In this document: positions 33,653 through 45,538 of the stretch, piece after piece
Layout: the number at the start of each line of letters is the position of its first letter
Numbering within the stretch: position 1 is the stretch's first letter
Made by a program: the position numbers and the translations under genes
Notes under the pieces: model-generated
Databases searched by the model: none
Told to the model about the DNA's origin: nothing
What the model saw: the letters and a program-made list of their open reading frames with translations, nothing else
DNA from: Larix kaempferi
Lineage: Eukaryota > Streptophyta > Pinopsida > Pinales > Pinaceae
NCBI GenBank assembly: GCA_027924585.1
Contig: BSBM01000812.1
Location: forward strand, 733,501 to 797,500
DNA length: 64,000 nucleotides
Reading direction: 5' to 3'

Positions 33653-34897
33653 TGTAATGTCCCTTTTTAAGATTTTTATTAAAACGACAAATTTTTCACT
33701 TTTTTCCCTAATTCGACTTTTGACTAGTTTTGATGTCTAGGTTTCCAATTTACTCCAAATGCTCCCAAATATTCTGAGAAGGTATATGAATGATATTATG
33801 AATTGAAGCTCCCCCAAAGAGTACAATAACTCACCAAAAGCACAATCCCTCAAGGAACAAGAATATGCAATGAAAAGTGGAAATGGGTGAAGGAATGAGC
33901 TGCACTAGAAGAAACCATGAGCTGCCTTGTAGCTTACACCTACAAATAAAGAATCCATTAAATCTCCATGAAATGTATGAATGGCCTTTCCAGACACCAA
34001 CTTGGATGGGAATCTTTGACCCTCGAAATTGGCTTAGGCAAGAAACTAGTTTTCCACTAGCTCTCTCTCTCACAAATGCAAATTCTCAAAAATGATACAA
34101 AGCTGCCATTCTTCTTTGTTCATGACTTTTATGAACTTAAAAGGTCCTCCATGGGTCGAATTCCTTCCAAGAGTTTCATGCCAACTCAAATTGGGAAGAG
34201 ATTCCCAAGTATGCCACTTGTCCTTCCAATTCTAGTCGTCTCCTTCTCCAAATTCGAATTGGTGTCTCTTTGGCTCCCGTAACTCACTTGATTTCCCTCT
34301 TGGAGGATATTTTTAGCCCTGACATGTCATATATGTCATATGTCAGCCTTCAGGTTTTATTTGTGTCATGGGTGTCATAGCATATTAATCATTGTTGCCA
34401 TAGAGCTAGGGAATCTATCCCAAGTGTCCCACTCGCTCCAAATTGCCTCTTCCTCTTCCATTGGGGTTACTCTTCCTCTACATTTAGAACTCATTGAATC
34501 ATTCCAAGTATTATTCCCTTCCAACTCGTCCCCATAAAATTTGACTTCTCATGGATTCGAATTGACAAGAGGAGGATGCCATGTGGTATAGAAAATCTAG
34601 CTTGTCTGGGTCCCACTTCCTCCATTTGTCTTCATGGTCAAATGCCACTTTGATTTTCCATTCTATATATTTATTTAGATCCTTTATTAAATATTTATTC
34701 TATTCTAATGTCCACACATCATTTATTATCCTTCTTATTTCAAATCCGAATGCTTCCACCCCCTAACCTAAGGAACTAGTAATTTTTTCTCCATGGCAAT
34801 TATTTGACCCTTAACATCAATTTGACAAACTCTCATGAATATGGTCAATGGGATTAGGGCATTGTGACCCAATGCAAAATTTGGGACATGGAAAATC
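33653..34897 (-). repeat. E2 3' LTR (internally deleted)
   Basis: Collinear with the right LTR apart from about 600 bp missing after GAATTGA near 33812. The right edge has lost its terminal CA. Confidence 0.85.
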
Positions 34898-35225
34898 CTC
34901 CCTTCCCAATATTGCTTGTCCTGAATCAATTTCAAACATGGGTGTTGAAGAACCTGCTTTATGTATAATTCTTTGAAGTTTCCACTAAGTTTCCCAACTT
35001 TGAGTCTTCAAGATTCCATGAAGATTTTACAGAGGAACCACCATGCTTGTTGCTTTACTACTCTAATTAAAATCACTTTATTAAGTGGGGAATCCATCCC
35101 CCATACTACTTGTTTCCCCAAAAAATTGAAACAATGAGACTAATAATTATCCTAGGGTCCCATTGCTTGTATTGCACTCAAACAATTAGGAGTGCTCTCC
35201 AACTCATACCATCAGGTAAGAGAGT

Positions 35226-37567
35226 TCATGGATCCCATTTTCTTGTATGCATTCTTCCAAACATCATGAGTACAAAATATATATCATCAAAGTAAATAAC
35301 AACATAATGAAAAATTATATCAAGAAGATGCTTCATCAAAGAATCATGAAAGTGCTTATACCTCCAAGCAAGTAGACCACCATTTTCCAAGTGCATACAA
35401 GCATCAAGTAACCAATAAAATATGATACAATGACATAGGTGAGGATCCCATGCTCTATAATTATGCTCCAAAAGGATGTGATATGCATCAAAATATTCAG
35501 CCATGTATTCTTTCATCCAAGAAGTGAATGAAGAATCTCCACTAAAATCTGAACCAAATAATGAGCAAAAAAAACAAGGAGACTTCAAATGACTCAAAGA
35601 AATCTCACCCATACATCCATGAATGTGAGAATTATAAAGATATAACAAAGTATGTGGTTTCAACACAAATTTTCTCCAATCATAAATCTATTCACCCAAG
35701 TGTTGGATGAAGTTCCTCCAACATCAAATGAACCAAGTGTTGAGCAAGAAAAACCATGAGTCTTCAAGTAACTCAAATGCATATCATAGGTGCATCCAAA
35801 TAGATGTGCATCATCATAAAGTAACAAAGGATGCTGCTGCAAATGTGAATAAGAATGTGCTCCAACCATGTCATCATAAAAAGTAAATCTAGGACTTCCA
35901 TACTCCTCATTTGGCACCATAAAAAAGAACCCTTTCACCCATACTCCATTGAGACTAATGCTGCAAAACATGTAATTGTAGGATGTAGGAGAATGAACTA
36001 ACTCACCCAAATGAAAAAAAAGTGCAGAAGTTTCATCATGCGAAGGATCCATATGGGTAGTATCATGCAGCTCCTTCAAAAGTGTGAAACCTTCGTTGTA
36101 GATTGGTTCCCATGTAGAGGAATCATGCTCTTCTTTAAAATCCGCATAACCTTCATCAAGGGACAATTCAAGTTCCTCTTCCACCACATCAAGTGTTTGT
36201 ATCTCTTCAAGTTCATCTTCAAACACATCAAGCACATTCAAGTTTCCACATTTCTCATGATCCACCATGTCATGAGAATCCTCCAAACAATCTACCATTT
36301 GACAGTCTGGAACATAGGAGGAAAAACAAGTATCTTCCAACTTTTAAAGAAGTTGCTCATTTTGAATTGTGAGCTTATGATTATCCTTGTTATTCTTCAA
36401 GTATGCATCATGTAACAATTCATTAAGCTCAAACAAATGGTTTCTATCAAAAAGCAAAGACATGAAATTACCTTTGATGTGGCACATTGCTCTTTGAATC
36501 TTCTCCATGTCTTCAAGGAAGGATGTTTCCTCCAATGAAGTAGCTCTCCGACAAGAATTTGACACCAATTCTTGAGTGTCATGGAGAATTCTAAGGGGCT
36601 CTTGGATCTTCTTTTCATTCATATTTAAGGACCCTTCAAGAAAATAAGGCTCTTTCAAATGAACCTCCTCATCTTCTTCCTTCTTGCTTGGACCAAATTC
36701 ATGAAGCTCAAGTGGTGATGGGGAAGTTGATCTTGTTTCTTCTTCAACTGCTACAAGGTCTTCATTTTCATGCTTAGGGTAATTTTTTTTTGCAGCAATA
36801 CTGTCAAAAATGATCTCTATGTCACCAACATAGAGGTGTGAGCACCCATCAATAGGTACTCCTTCATAGTTTAAGCATCCATCAGTAGATGCTCCTTGAA
36901 TCATGTATAAGGTAGAATGTGTTTCGAAATGTTCTTCAATATTTTCAATAGGATATTCTTCAAGTTCATGGGATGTATCTCCATCTTTCTCCTTCAAGCA
37001 ATCTGATGTACTTTTCCCCTTGGTTTCCTTAATATTAATACATTTGGAATCTCTTTTTGAAGAGTACCCAAGAAGTCTCTTCAAGAGGGAAATACCTGCA
37101 TTGCCTGAAGATTTAGATTTTTCATTGCTCTTTTCACTCACACACATATGATTTTATCTCCAAGGTCTTTTACAAGAAGGGCATAAAACTTTCTTCACTA
37201 ACTCCACATCTTCATTTTTTGGCCTATTTACAAACACCCAATCAGCAAAGTCTTCAAAAGAAGGGGTCTTATATGTACTTCTCTTATACAAATCAAGATA
37301 TGCCTCATATTGTTGGGGCAAGGTTTTATATGTTGCTCTACATCTTTGTAACTCATTCATAGAATTATCCTTTGGTGGTGTGACATACTCATATTTATCA
37401 TACCCAGGGTCATAATAATAATCTTCATTCCTCCTGAAATTGTAACCAGTGTTTCATGATGGCACCTCTTCCTCGTACCATTCACATTCTCCTTCATATT
37501 GTTCACAATCATCTGAATATTCCTCATAAGAATTGTACTCATAGGATTCATCATAATAGTAAGACAT
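35226..37567 (-). pseudogene. E2 internal ORFs, acidic protein of unknown family
   Basis: From an ATG at 37567 the frames read MSYYYDESYEYNSYEEYSDD, then NELQRCRATYKTLPQQYEAY, PSFEDFADWVFVNRPKNED and CPSCKRPWR (37360-37154), then a 267-residue frame (37147-36344) rich in E and K, then a 226-residue frame (36340-35660) and a further 146 residues to 35226. Stops separate them, but they lie end to end and were probably one or two long proteins. The last two frames contain a duplicated segment: LFGCTYDMHLSYLKTHGFSC and IHGCMGEISLSHLKSPCFFC, each followed by a G/S-rich stretch and W. I do not recognise the family. Confidence 0.6.
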
Positions 37568-37619
37568 GGCTGCAACTTATTCTTCAATGTATGTATTAAT
37601 CCATAGGTGCAAGGACCAT

Positions 37620-37631
37620 GCTTTGATACCA
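37620..37631 (-). other. E2 primer binding site
   Basis: The minus strand reads TGGTATCAAAGC two bases from the LTR edge, one base from the initiator-tRNA-Met site. Confidence 0.8.
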
Positions 37632-37633
37632 CT

Positions 37634-39469
37634 TGTAATGTCTCTTTTTAATATTTTTATTAAAATGACAAATTGTTTACTTTTTTCCCTAATTTGAGCT
37701 TTGACTAGTTTTGATGTCTAGGTTTCCAATTTGCTCCAAATGCTCCCAAATATTCTGATAAGGTATATGAATGATATTAGGAATTGATTATGATGTTGAG
37801 GGATGATATAGGACCACCAAAAGAATTATGAAAACCCCTTTAATATTCTGGACAAAGTATGGAATTTAACTAGCAATTTGACGTTCAAATCCCCCCAGGG
37901 TAAATGCTGAAAATGGCTCTCCAAATGCCTCCAAACCCACTCGAATTTATGAACAGAGGTAGGGTATGTATAAGGGAAATTATTAAGGTCTCATGTGCAC
38001 CATTATTCAATTTTTAAAGTCTGTTCTAACCCCCTCCCAAACAGCTACAAAATCACTAGTTCGACCTTGGCGGAAATGGCATCAAATCTTCTTCAAATGC
38101 AATAAAAAAGAGCAAGATGGATCCAAATGCTTAAGTACTGAACATGAAAATTTTTATACTCATTAATTAAATTCACTTCAACATAAATACATCATAGAAA
38201 CAGTCTTCCATTCGAAATCATCAACATTTCATCTGTATACATCAATATAGTGGGGAAATGGTCACTGTTTGCTCATTAATAATCAGTTTTACATATAAAC
38301 ACTTGGAATATTGACCTGGTAAAGTTTTGAACATGAATAAAAGAGGATATAAATCTTAATACAAAATAAATGGGTCATTATAAGCACCCCCAAAGAGTAC
38401 AATAGCTCACCAAAAGCACAATCCCTCAAGGAGCAAGAATATGCAATGGAAAGTGGAAATGGTTGAAGGAGTGAACTACACTAGAAGAAACCATGAGCTG
38501 AATTGTATCTTACACCTACAAATAAAGACTCCATTAAAGCTCCATGAAAGTTCTGAATGGCCTTTCCAAACACCAACTTGGATGGGAATCTTTTACCCTC
38601 GAAATTGGCTAAGGCAAGAAACTAGTTTTCCACTAGCTCTCTCTCTCACAAATGAAAATTCTAAAAAATGATCAAAAGATGCCATTATTATTTGTTCATG
38701 ACTTTTATAAACTTCTAAGATCCTCCATGGGTCGAATTCCTTTGAAGAGTTTCATTCGAACTCAAGTTGGGAAGCGATTCCCATGTATGCCACTTGTCCT
38801 TCCAATTCTATCCCTCTCCTTCTTCAAATTCGAATTGGTGTCTCTTTGGATTCCCTAACTCACTTGAGCGCCATCTTGGAGGATATTTTTAGACCTTACA
38901 TGTCATATATGTCATATGTCAGCCTTTAGGTCTTATTTGTGTCGTAGGTGTCATAGCATCTTCATCATTGTTGTCATAGAGCTAGGGAATCTAGCCCAAG
39001 TGTCCCATTAGCTCCAAATTGCCTCTTCCTCTTCCATGGGAGTTACTCTTCCTCTACATTTCAAACTCATTGAATCATGACAAGTATTATTCCCTTCCAA
39101 CTCATCCCAATAACATTGGAATTCTCATGGATTTGAATTGATAAGAGGAGGATGCCATGTGACATAGACAATCTAGCTTGTGTGGGTCCCACTTCCTCCA
39201 TGTGTCTTCATGGTCAAATGCCAATTTGATTTTCCATTGTATATATTTATTTAGCTCGTTTATTAAATATTTATTCTATTCTAATGTCCACACATCATTT
39301 ATTATCCTTCTTATTTCAAATCCCAATGCTTCCACCCCCCAACCTAGGGAACTAGTAATTTTTCCTCCATGGCAATTATTTGACCCTTAACATCAATTTG
39401 ACAAACTCTCTTGAATATGGAAAATGGGATTAGGCCATTGTGGCCGAATGCAAAATTTGGGACATGACA
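37634..39469 (-). repeat. E2 5' LTR
   Basis: About 1.84 kb, starting TGTAATGTCTC and ending GGGACATGACA. Confidence 0.85.
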
Positions 39470-39486
39470 CCAACTCGATTGATTGA

Positions 39487-40056
39487 TCACATAATATCAA
39501 ATTTATAGTGTAACCATTCCAACAACTGTCTCATACACTGAATTTCTTTCATACCTTTGATCAGAAAAAAGAAAATTTTGAACAATGGAAAATCATCATA
39601 ATATGGAAGTCCATACTTATAGCTGATTAGAGATGCACAACTTGAACTGATAAAAATTTCCAAATAAGTAGCTACTGGATGATAGATTTCATGTTTCATT
39701 TCTAGCTGATGCAAGAAATTGAATTGTTGCTCCATAAAATATATTTCATGGCTATGCTCCACATTTGTAATTTCGATTCTATTGATCAGACCATGATTCT
39801 CTTGAAACAATGCCTGAATATCACACCTTTCATTACATATAGGAGCAGTAAAAATCTTTCGAAACTGTCCATTATATTTTTGACCAAGAGATCCTTTAAT
39901 AGCATTCAAAAAAGGAATATTGAGAAGATTGGAAGGAAACATGTTGTCTTCATTAATTTCAACAACAGGAACAACATGCTCTATAAGGTTTTCATTCTCA
40001 ACAATTGATAAGGAAAAGAAGAATGTGTCTTTTTGAATCTGATCAGATTTAACCAT
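39487..40056 (-). pseudogene. Unrecognised 189-codon frame beyond the E3 gag
   Basis: The frame is open from 40056 to 39487 and starts MVKSDQIQKDTFFFSLSIVE. Protein-like blocks include VEINEDNMFPSNLLNIPFLN and HLEIYF-like segments. It lies in gag order after E3, so it is probably retroelement coding sequence or an accessory ORF. I do not recognise it, and it is cut at the E2 boundary. Confidence 0.4.
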
Positions 40057-40059
40057 TCG

Positions 40060-40682
40060 ACTATCAACTTCCTTGCATCATCATAAATTGGGGTAGCCTG
40101 ATAGATTTTTAAAGATGAAAATTTATGTTTTATGATGCTATCATCAGCTCTAATATCATAGTTTTAAAAAATTTCTTATTGTAAAACAGAACTAGAGAAA
40201 GATACGACGGATAATAGATCTTCTTCCTCCATAGCATAACCATCCACTTCATCTTCACTATTGGAAGAATCTGCTACTAAACTCTAAATATACAATGCAT
40301 ATCCCTCACAACAATGCTCAAAAAGACATTCATCTGGGTAAATCCTCTTTCAATATGAATAAAAGGCATCATGAAAGTCTTTCAAAGAGGAAATACTAGA
40401 AGCAGGAAGGGATTTATACCATTTCCTAGCACCACCATCCAATGAGTACATGAACATTTTCATTGATACATCTTCATGATGTATACTTAGTTAATCTATG
40501 TATTGATGAAATTTAATTACATGATGTGCCAGATTGTCTTCTTCCTTCTCTCTGAATCACGGAAGAAAATCTCCCCACTCATCCATGATAGGTACTGCAT
40601 TTGGAAATCCTGGAATAATTGAAAGATTGAGTAGAGAAAATCTTGTAGCCACACTGGTAGCCATTTCATCATTTGATGTCAT
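40060..40682 (-). pseudogene. E3 Gag
   Basis: From a Met at 40682 the translation gives PGFPNAVPIMDEWGDFLP, KEEDNLAHHVIKFHQYID, SIHHEDVSMKMFMYSLDGGA then RKWYKSLPASSISSLKDF, a retrotransposon Gag of Ty3 type, with at least three in-frame stops. It ends in an acidic stretch (SNSEDEVDGYAMEEEDL). Confidence 0.7.
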
Positions 40683-41435
40683 TTTGGATCTTCAACCAGT
40701 GGAGTCGACAGGTAGAAAATTGCATCCAAACTGATGTCCTACCTTGTCTACCATTAGGAGTTGGATTTGATCATTGTGGTTCTTCCCGGGGAAGATAATA
40801 TTCACTTCCGTCCCCGACAAAGGCACCAGAATATGTTATCACTAGAGTCTGCACCTTGACTGCTAAGGCTCAAAGTATAGAGAATCTTAAAGTTTTCTAA
40901 ATGGATGACTAGGTTTCTGGGTTTATGAATATCGTATAGGTGAAAGAGGAGATCAGGTAAATAACTAAAATGACACAAAAATAGATGTATATGCATCAAA
41001 AAAAGGATAGAAATATTACGAGAATGAACTTATATAAGGAGCGAACAAGTTCTATCAGATCATTGATAAACATACAATTCATCCATAAGCATCCAAGTAT
41101 AGGAACATCTATCCAAGGAGAAGAATTATGAACAAAAAATAACATTTATCATTTCATATGTTAAAACAAAACTGGTTCATCTTGCATATAATCACTTCAA
41201 AGCATTCCTTATAAACATAGCAAATTAAATACATACCTGTAAAGTAGAGTAACAGTCTAATCTCCACACTTCTAACCTACAACACTCTCTACTCTTGGCT
41301 GGAACTGCCTCTCATACATATATAGTTGATTTATTACAAAGGAAGTTATTCCATATGATGGATGCAATCCCCCTTAGTTTGGATCTGCGTATCACTATAA
41401 CAATCATTTGCTACTTGTGAAAACAAGGGGTTAAC

Positions 41436-43074
41436 ATGCCAACATAATGAATACAAACTATATCGATTTTTTTTTACAATTTCATGAATGAAATCCATGA
41501 AATTGATCCTTACAAGATGGAATTGGATCGCGTGGAGATAAGGCTATTTGGATTGTGTTGAGGTATTCTAAGCTGGAACTGCTAGTCTTGATAGGGCAGT
41601 GATCTCATAAGATAGAAACGAATTGTCTTGACACTGATTATAGCCGCAGTATAACTGATTCATTGCTAAAATTGTTCAATTGAAATAATAGTCATAATAC
41701 TCATGATAATTGCATGATATGAGATTTATGCAATTATTCCCCAAATCTATATTAGTTTGCTGGAGATTATTCGAGTGCACAGTTGTCTCAAAGGCTGGGA
41801 ATTTGTTTTTCCTACCACGAATTTCATGCATGATCTCTCTATCTTCAAGTTGAAAAACTAATCACTCAATCTGATCTATGTTGGAGGTTCTTTCTTGGGT
41901 GTTGAATGAAAGTTTGATCGCCGACCCAGGCTTGGTTGATGGAGGTTGAGGCCATTTGAATAACATGGAAGCATTCCAACACCATCCTCAACAAAACCCA
42001 TGTGCTCGATTTGGCACTGGGAAGGCACAAATATGCAAACCATTGAGGCGCTATCGGATTTGCAACAGACTGGCTAGAATATTCTTGAACATTCCTGTAG
42101 GGAGAATTGGGGTCCCTTTTAACATGTGCGCTGCCAGAATCCAATTTTTTTGTGGGATAGATCTGGTACCAACAAATGGATTTGTAAAGAGCACCAAATG
42201 GGCTATGATTTCACCAGAGGGGAAGAGGAAGGGGACTTATGGTGAACCAAATCCTATGCTTCCAAGTGTCAACCTTAGAACTTACCCAAAATTTTGTCAT
42301 GTGATGATAATGAACCAAATATCTCCTTTTTTAACATTATCCCAATCATTAATGCATGTGTGTGGTTGGTGGGAAAAGTCACCTCATGTAGTTATTGAAA
42401 CATGGGACTGATTGCACTTTTGTGACATTTATGTTAGCTGTCAGCAGTCCTATTTATTCTATGGTTAGAAACCATGTTAGCTGTCTTGTCACCCTGCCTC
42501 ATATCCTTAGAGTCAACTCTCTTTTGATTATCATTCCATCTCATTCCCTCTCATGCAAGCTCCTACACTACCTAGAGTCATTCCATTAATGTCGATGTCC
42601 ATGTTTTTTACCACAATGTGTATTAAACCTAGAAATTCGAATTAGAAGACAAAGAGGAGAATGGGTTGTGGGTTGATTGATAGAAGATTGTAGGTGCTTC
42701 CTTCTCCCTGGTTGACTCATAGCCTAGCTTTGGGGTGTCCTCCCAACAGAAAGAGTACATGCTAGACGGAGTGCCTATGGTTCGGTGGAAAAGTGCTCTT
42801 ACACAACTAGTTGCTTGGATCTGTGTTGAATAAAAAAAGTAATCTTATGCCTTTGATTTTGAAGTGTATCTATTTCATGCCTGTAATGTCATGCTCGTGA
42901 AATTGCATGCTAGATGTGTGTGGACAGATTTTTATTTCCATTGTGCATGCTTATTACATTTATGCACACATTCCATTTGTTGAAAAGCGCATTATGCATT
43001 TGGGTGAATTATTAGAGCCCATGTTTGGCCAACGTCCCCTCTCGATGGTCGGATAGGGCGAGGGGGACGTTACA
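41436..43074 (+). repeat. Probable right-hand part of the E1 LTR
   Basis: The last several hundred bases resemble the end of the solo LTR at 55160-56780 (CCTATGGTTCGGTGG against CTACGGTTGGGTGG, and a matching terminal inverted repeat). Open frames here have no recognisable family. Confidence 0.5.
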
Positions 43075-43075
43075 T

Positions 43076-43330
43076 TTAATTTTTTTTCATAGCAGGAATA
43101 TGCCTTACATCCTTCAACAACCATTCATCATTCATTAACTTTATCCATACCTTACCCATTCGAACAATTTTACATGGTTCATTATCACCCAATAAAACAT
43201 GTCCAAAATCGCAAGGAACATAATCATGAAATAATTTCCTATGGGGTGTAGCATGACATGAATCCCCTGAATCTACTACCCAGTAATCACTAGTATTATC
43301 TAATGCAAGAATCAAATCATTTTGTAACAC
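43076..43330 (-). pseudogene. C1 protease region
   Basis: The frame contains SDYWVVDSGDSCHATPHR, the copia aspartic protease signature with the catalytic D in DSG. VRHIPAMKKN closes the domain exactly at the E1 boundary, where the normal continuation into the pre-integrase domain is cut. It processes the copia polyprotein in intact relatives. Confidence 0.85.
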
Positions 43331-43342
43331 ATCACCTGCTAT

Positions 43343-43545
43343 CCATGTCTAGATTGGGAAAGATAGAGTGCTAGAACTATGGAAAGAAAGGAAATCTAAA
43401 GAAAGATTGCAGATCTATAAAGAAGAAATGACATGAGTAGTCTCCTGCTGTCCATGTCATTTCTTCTTTATAGATCTACAATCTTTCTTTAGATGTCCTT
43501 TCTTTCCATGCTTCTAGCACTCTATCTTTCCCAATCTAGACATGG
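43343..43545. repeat. Inverted repeat, 93-bp arms and 17-nt spacer, at the C1 zinc-knuckle region
   Basis: 43343-43435 is the reverse complement of 43453-43545 with about 4 mismatches in 93 (counted by eye). The right arm is the normal Gag zinc-knuckle sequence; the left arm is an inverted copy inserted before the protease frame. The phrase CCTGCT(A/G)TCCATGTC stands at the outer left edge and at the spacer, suggesting a templated, snap-back origin. Transcripts would form a strong hairpin. Confidence 0.9.
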
Positions 43546-44072
43546 AATTTCCATTCCTGGACTTGCTGCGATTACTTAGACTCTTTCCTCTCTCCCTGTG
43601 TCTTCCCCTTCTCTCCATGGCCAATGCATTAACTAATGTCTCACCTGTGCTTTTCCTTTGCATTTCGTCGCTAACAATAACATGAACAACATCATCAAAT
43701 TTCAAAGTGTTTGAACCAGAGACATAGTTAATTACATCCATGACCAAGATGTTCCATCTTTCTGGCAATGAACATAAGATCATAAGAGCCCTAACCTCAT
43801 AATGAAAGTTCACTTTTATAGAACTTAGCTAATTTGTATTCATATTAAATTCATTTAAATGATCAGTAACATATCCACCTTAAAGTCTTCATTAGAAATA
43901 CCTTGTTGGAGGCCAATGGTTTTTCATACATCTTACCCAATGCGCTCATCTGACTCTTCTTTGTATTTTCTTTTGAAATATTGAAATCCACCAACGAAGC
44001 TAAACGCAATTGTATTGGTCCCAGTGCATTTCTGTCAAGAACCTCCCAATATTCATCCTTCATAGTCATCAA
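43436..44072 (-). pseudogene. C1 Gag
   Basis: Two frames cover the copia Gag: an N-terminal part at 44072-43863 (YWEVLDRNALGPIQLRLASL) and a C-terminal part at 43813-43514 (VRALMILCSLPERWNILVMD, then an R/K/S-rich tail). A CCHC zinc knuckle follows near 43520-43475 (C..HGKKGHLKKDC), but the second Cys position and a Trp codon are altered, leaving a stop. The reading frame is broken between the parts. Just downstream the zinc-knuckle sequence is repeated in inverted orientation (see 43343-43545). Confidence 0.75.
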
Positions 44073-44261
44073 CTATTTTGATATTCCTCCCAATGGTAGG
44101 AATAGATCCTTCTAGTACATATAGTCCTCCATTTGCATATTCCATAACTGGTAGTCTTGGCTTTTAAACTTATTGACCTTAAACTTTCCTTCTTCCACCA
44201 TTGCTCTCATTCGAACGAGGAACCCATCTTTCCTGCGAGTTTATCTGCCAAATAGACCTCT

Positions 44262-44274
44262 GGATCTGATACCA
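44262..44274 (-). other. C1 primer binding site
   Basis: The minus strand reads TGGTATCAGATCC two bases beyond the 5' LTR edge, matching the first ten bases of the initiator-tRNA-Met primer site. Confidence 0.85.
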
Positions 44275-44276
44275 AT

Positions 44277-44876
44277 TGTCAGAAAAATAGGATCGCAGAG
44301 CAATAACAATAAACAAGATGCAAATATAAATCACATAAAACACTTTACAAGAGAGACACCAATATAACATGGTTCACCCAAGATGGGATACGTCCACACA
44401 GAAATTTCCATTCCTTATTATTATACCATCCAACAAATGAGGGGATACAACCTGCAACACATCCGCTGCAACTTCCTCTTCACTCTCTCACACAATCAGA
44501 TATCTTTACACTGCTACAATACATAGCTATATTACAATGCCTCCCTTTTAAAGAGCAATTACCATGGGAAAATATTATGGAAAACCCAATACCATGGGCC
44601 GATAAATCATCCATTATTGACCAAGTCATGACTATGAAATTACATCATTTTACAATGCATTTTTTCTGAAATTTTCGATACGGGGGCGCTTCCCCCGAAC
44701 CCCCGGCTGGGGGGCCAGGATCCCAAACTTTTTTTCCACCCCCCGCTAGACCCCCCATGGCAACTATTTTTTTGGGGGGGGGTAATACCCCCCCAAACCC
44801 CCACATAATGACCCAGGATCTAGACATGGCTGAAACACGACCTTTGAATAAGGAAGATCAGGCTCCCCAACCAACA
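44277..44876 (-). repeat. C1 5' LTR
   Basis: 600 bp with the same edges. It includes a strongly C/G-biased stretch (about 44685-44810) with mononucleotide runs that also occurs, less extreme, in the 3' LTR. Confidence 0.9.
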
Positions 44877-45138
44877 TGAAGCATAGTCTGTCATAAATAC
44901 TAAGTTATAGTTCAATAAGAATTCCGTGGGAACCTATGTGCATATCCATTACATAATAGCTATAAATATTTATGAAGCCTCTATAATCTTAGTATTCGAT
45001 TGAAAGAACCAAAGGGTATACAATAGCTTAGTCCTAGAATCACATGAAAATTCAAGTAGTGATAGAGGAGTCAGAAGTTATGGACATCTAGACTAGACAC
45101 TACCTGTAAGTATATATAACATTAGTTGGAGAACATAA

Positions 45139-45139
45139 T

Positions 45140-45167
<28 letters not shown>
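45139..45167. repeat. (CA)n microsatellite
   Basis: About 14 uninterrupted CA units. Confidence 0.95.
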
Positions 45168-45171
<4 letters not shown>

Positions 45172-45422
45172 ATAGTAAGAGTTGATGAGATATATCGATT
45201 ACCTCGGAGACCGAGTCAACATCTGATAAAAGGTCCTAAGACAAGGTTGATAAGAACATCAGTCAGAAAATAATAATCATCAAAATAATGCATGGAATAT
45301 AGACAAGTCGATTAGTCTATGTGGGAACTAGCCAAACTTGTTGTATAACTAATGGGACGAATTGCAAGCTACAGATTGGAAGGTCTCTTGCATGACATGC
45401 CCCTCTCTATATACTTATAAGA

Positions 45423-45450
45423 CCTATATATATATATGTATATATATATT

Positions 45451-45533
<83 letters not shown>
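45423..45533. repeat. (AT)n microsatellite, longest in the window
   Basis: Roughly 110 bp of AT with a few interruptions near the left end and an uninterrupted run to about 45533. Confidence 0.95.

Positions 45534-45538
<5 letters not shown>

Larger units (their letters stand above)
33653..39469 (-). mobile_element. E2: LTR element with unrecognised acidic ORFs
   Basis: LTRs: left (3') 33653 to about 34897, right (5') 37634-39469. They share TGTAATGTC(C/T)C at one edge and AAATTTGGGACATG at the other. The left LTR lacks about 600 bp present in the right (roughly 37790-38387), a post-insertion deletion. The primer site beside the right LTR fixes the minus orientation. A purine-rich tract (minus strand GGGAAGGGAGGA) lies at about 34901-34915. 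The interior carries acidic ORFs but no RT, integrase or protease that I recognise, so E2 appears non-autonomous. No target duplication is clear. Confidence 0.85.
39470..41435 (-). mobile_element. E3: partial gypsy-like element with gag, inside E1
   Basis: A primer-type sequence stands at about 40815-40833 on the minus strand (TGGTGCCTTTGTCGGGGAC), the form used by Athila/Tat-like and other Ty3 elements. To its right a possible LTR starts TGTTATC at about 40835; a TAACA at 41435 could close it at about 600 bp, with a TATA-like sequence on the minus strand near 41316-41325. To its left a degenerate gag follows. No second LTR was found and the left side is cut by E2, so boundaries are tentative. 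Confidence 0.5.
33278..43074 (+). mobile_element. E1: remnant of a TGTAATGTCC-family LTR, opened by E2 and E3
   Basis: The left edge TGTAATATCCCAATTTTGAC (33278) resembles the start of the solo LTR at 55160, including GGAGCTCAAGGCCAAGGC. The right edge GGGGGACGTTACA (ending 43074) matches the family's terminal inverted repeat. C1 coding sequence resumes on both sides. Flanks TCTGA (33273-33277) and TTTAA (43075-43079) could be a target duplication aged by two transitions. The original insertion was probably a solo LTR or reduced element; most of the present 9.8 kb is E2, E3 and sequence I cannot assign. Confidence 0.65.
26820..44876 (-). mobile_element. C1: Ty1/copia element split by nested insertions
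   Basis: LTRs of about 600 bp lie at 26820-27421 (3') and 44277-44876 (5'), each TGT...CCAACA on the plus strand. Reading the minus strand from the right, the order is primer site, Gag, protease, pre-integrase, integrase, RT and RNase H remnants, then polypurine tract, which is copia order. The coding region is interrupted by E1 (33278-43074, between protease and pre-integrase) and E4 (29489-32351, between integrase and RT). Removing both restores continuity of the copia domains. No convincing target duplication was found (flanks GGATG and TGAAG). The domains resemble the widespread TNT1-94-like plant copia lineage. Confidence 0.9.

Noticed and set aside
33653-39469. Target duplication for E2
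   Set aside because: Flanks CCATT and CCAAC match at only three of five bases and one LTR edge is mutated, so not claimed.
44685-44810. C/G-rich stretch as a CpG island or promoter
   Set aside because: It is part of the C1 LTR and recurs, less extreme, in the partner LTR at 27236-27330.
45423-45533. Long AT run as a matrix attachment or origin signal
   Set aside because: A plain microsatellite explains it; nothing else supports a function.
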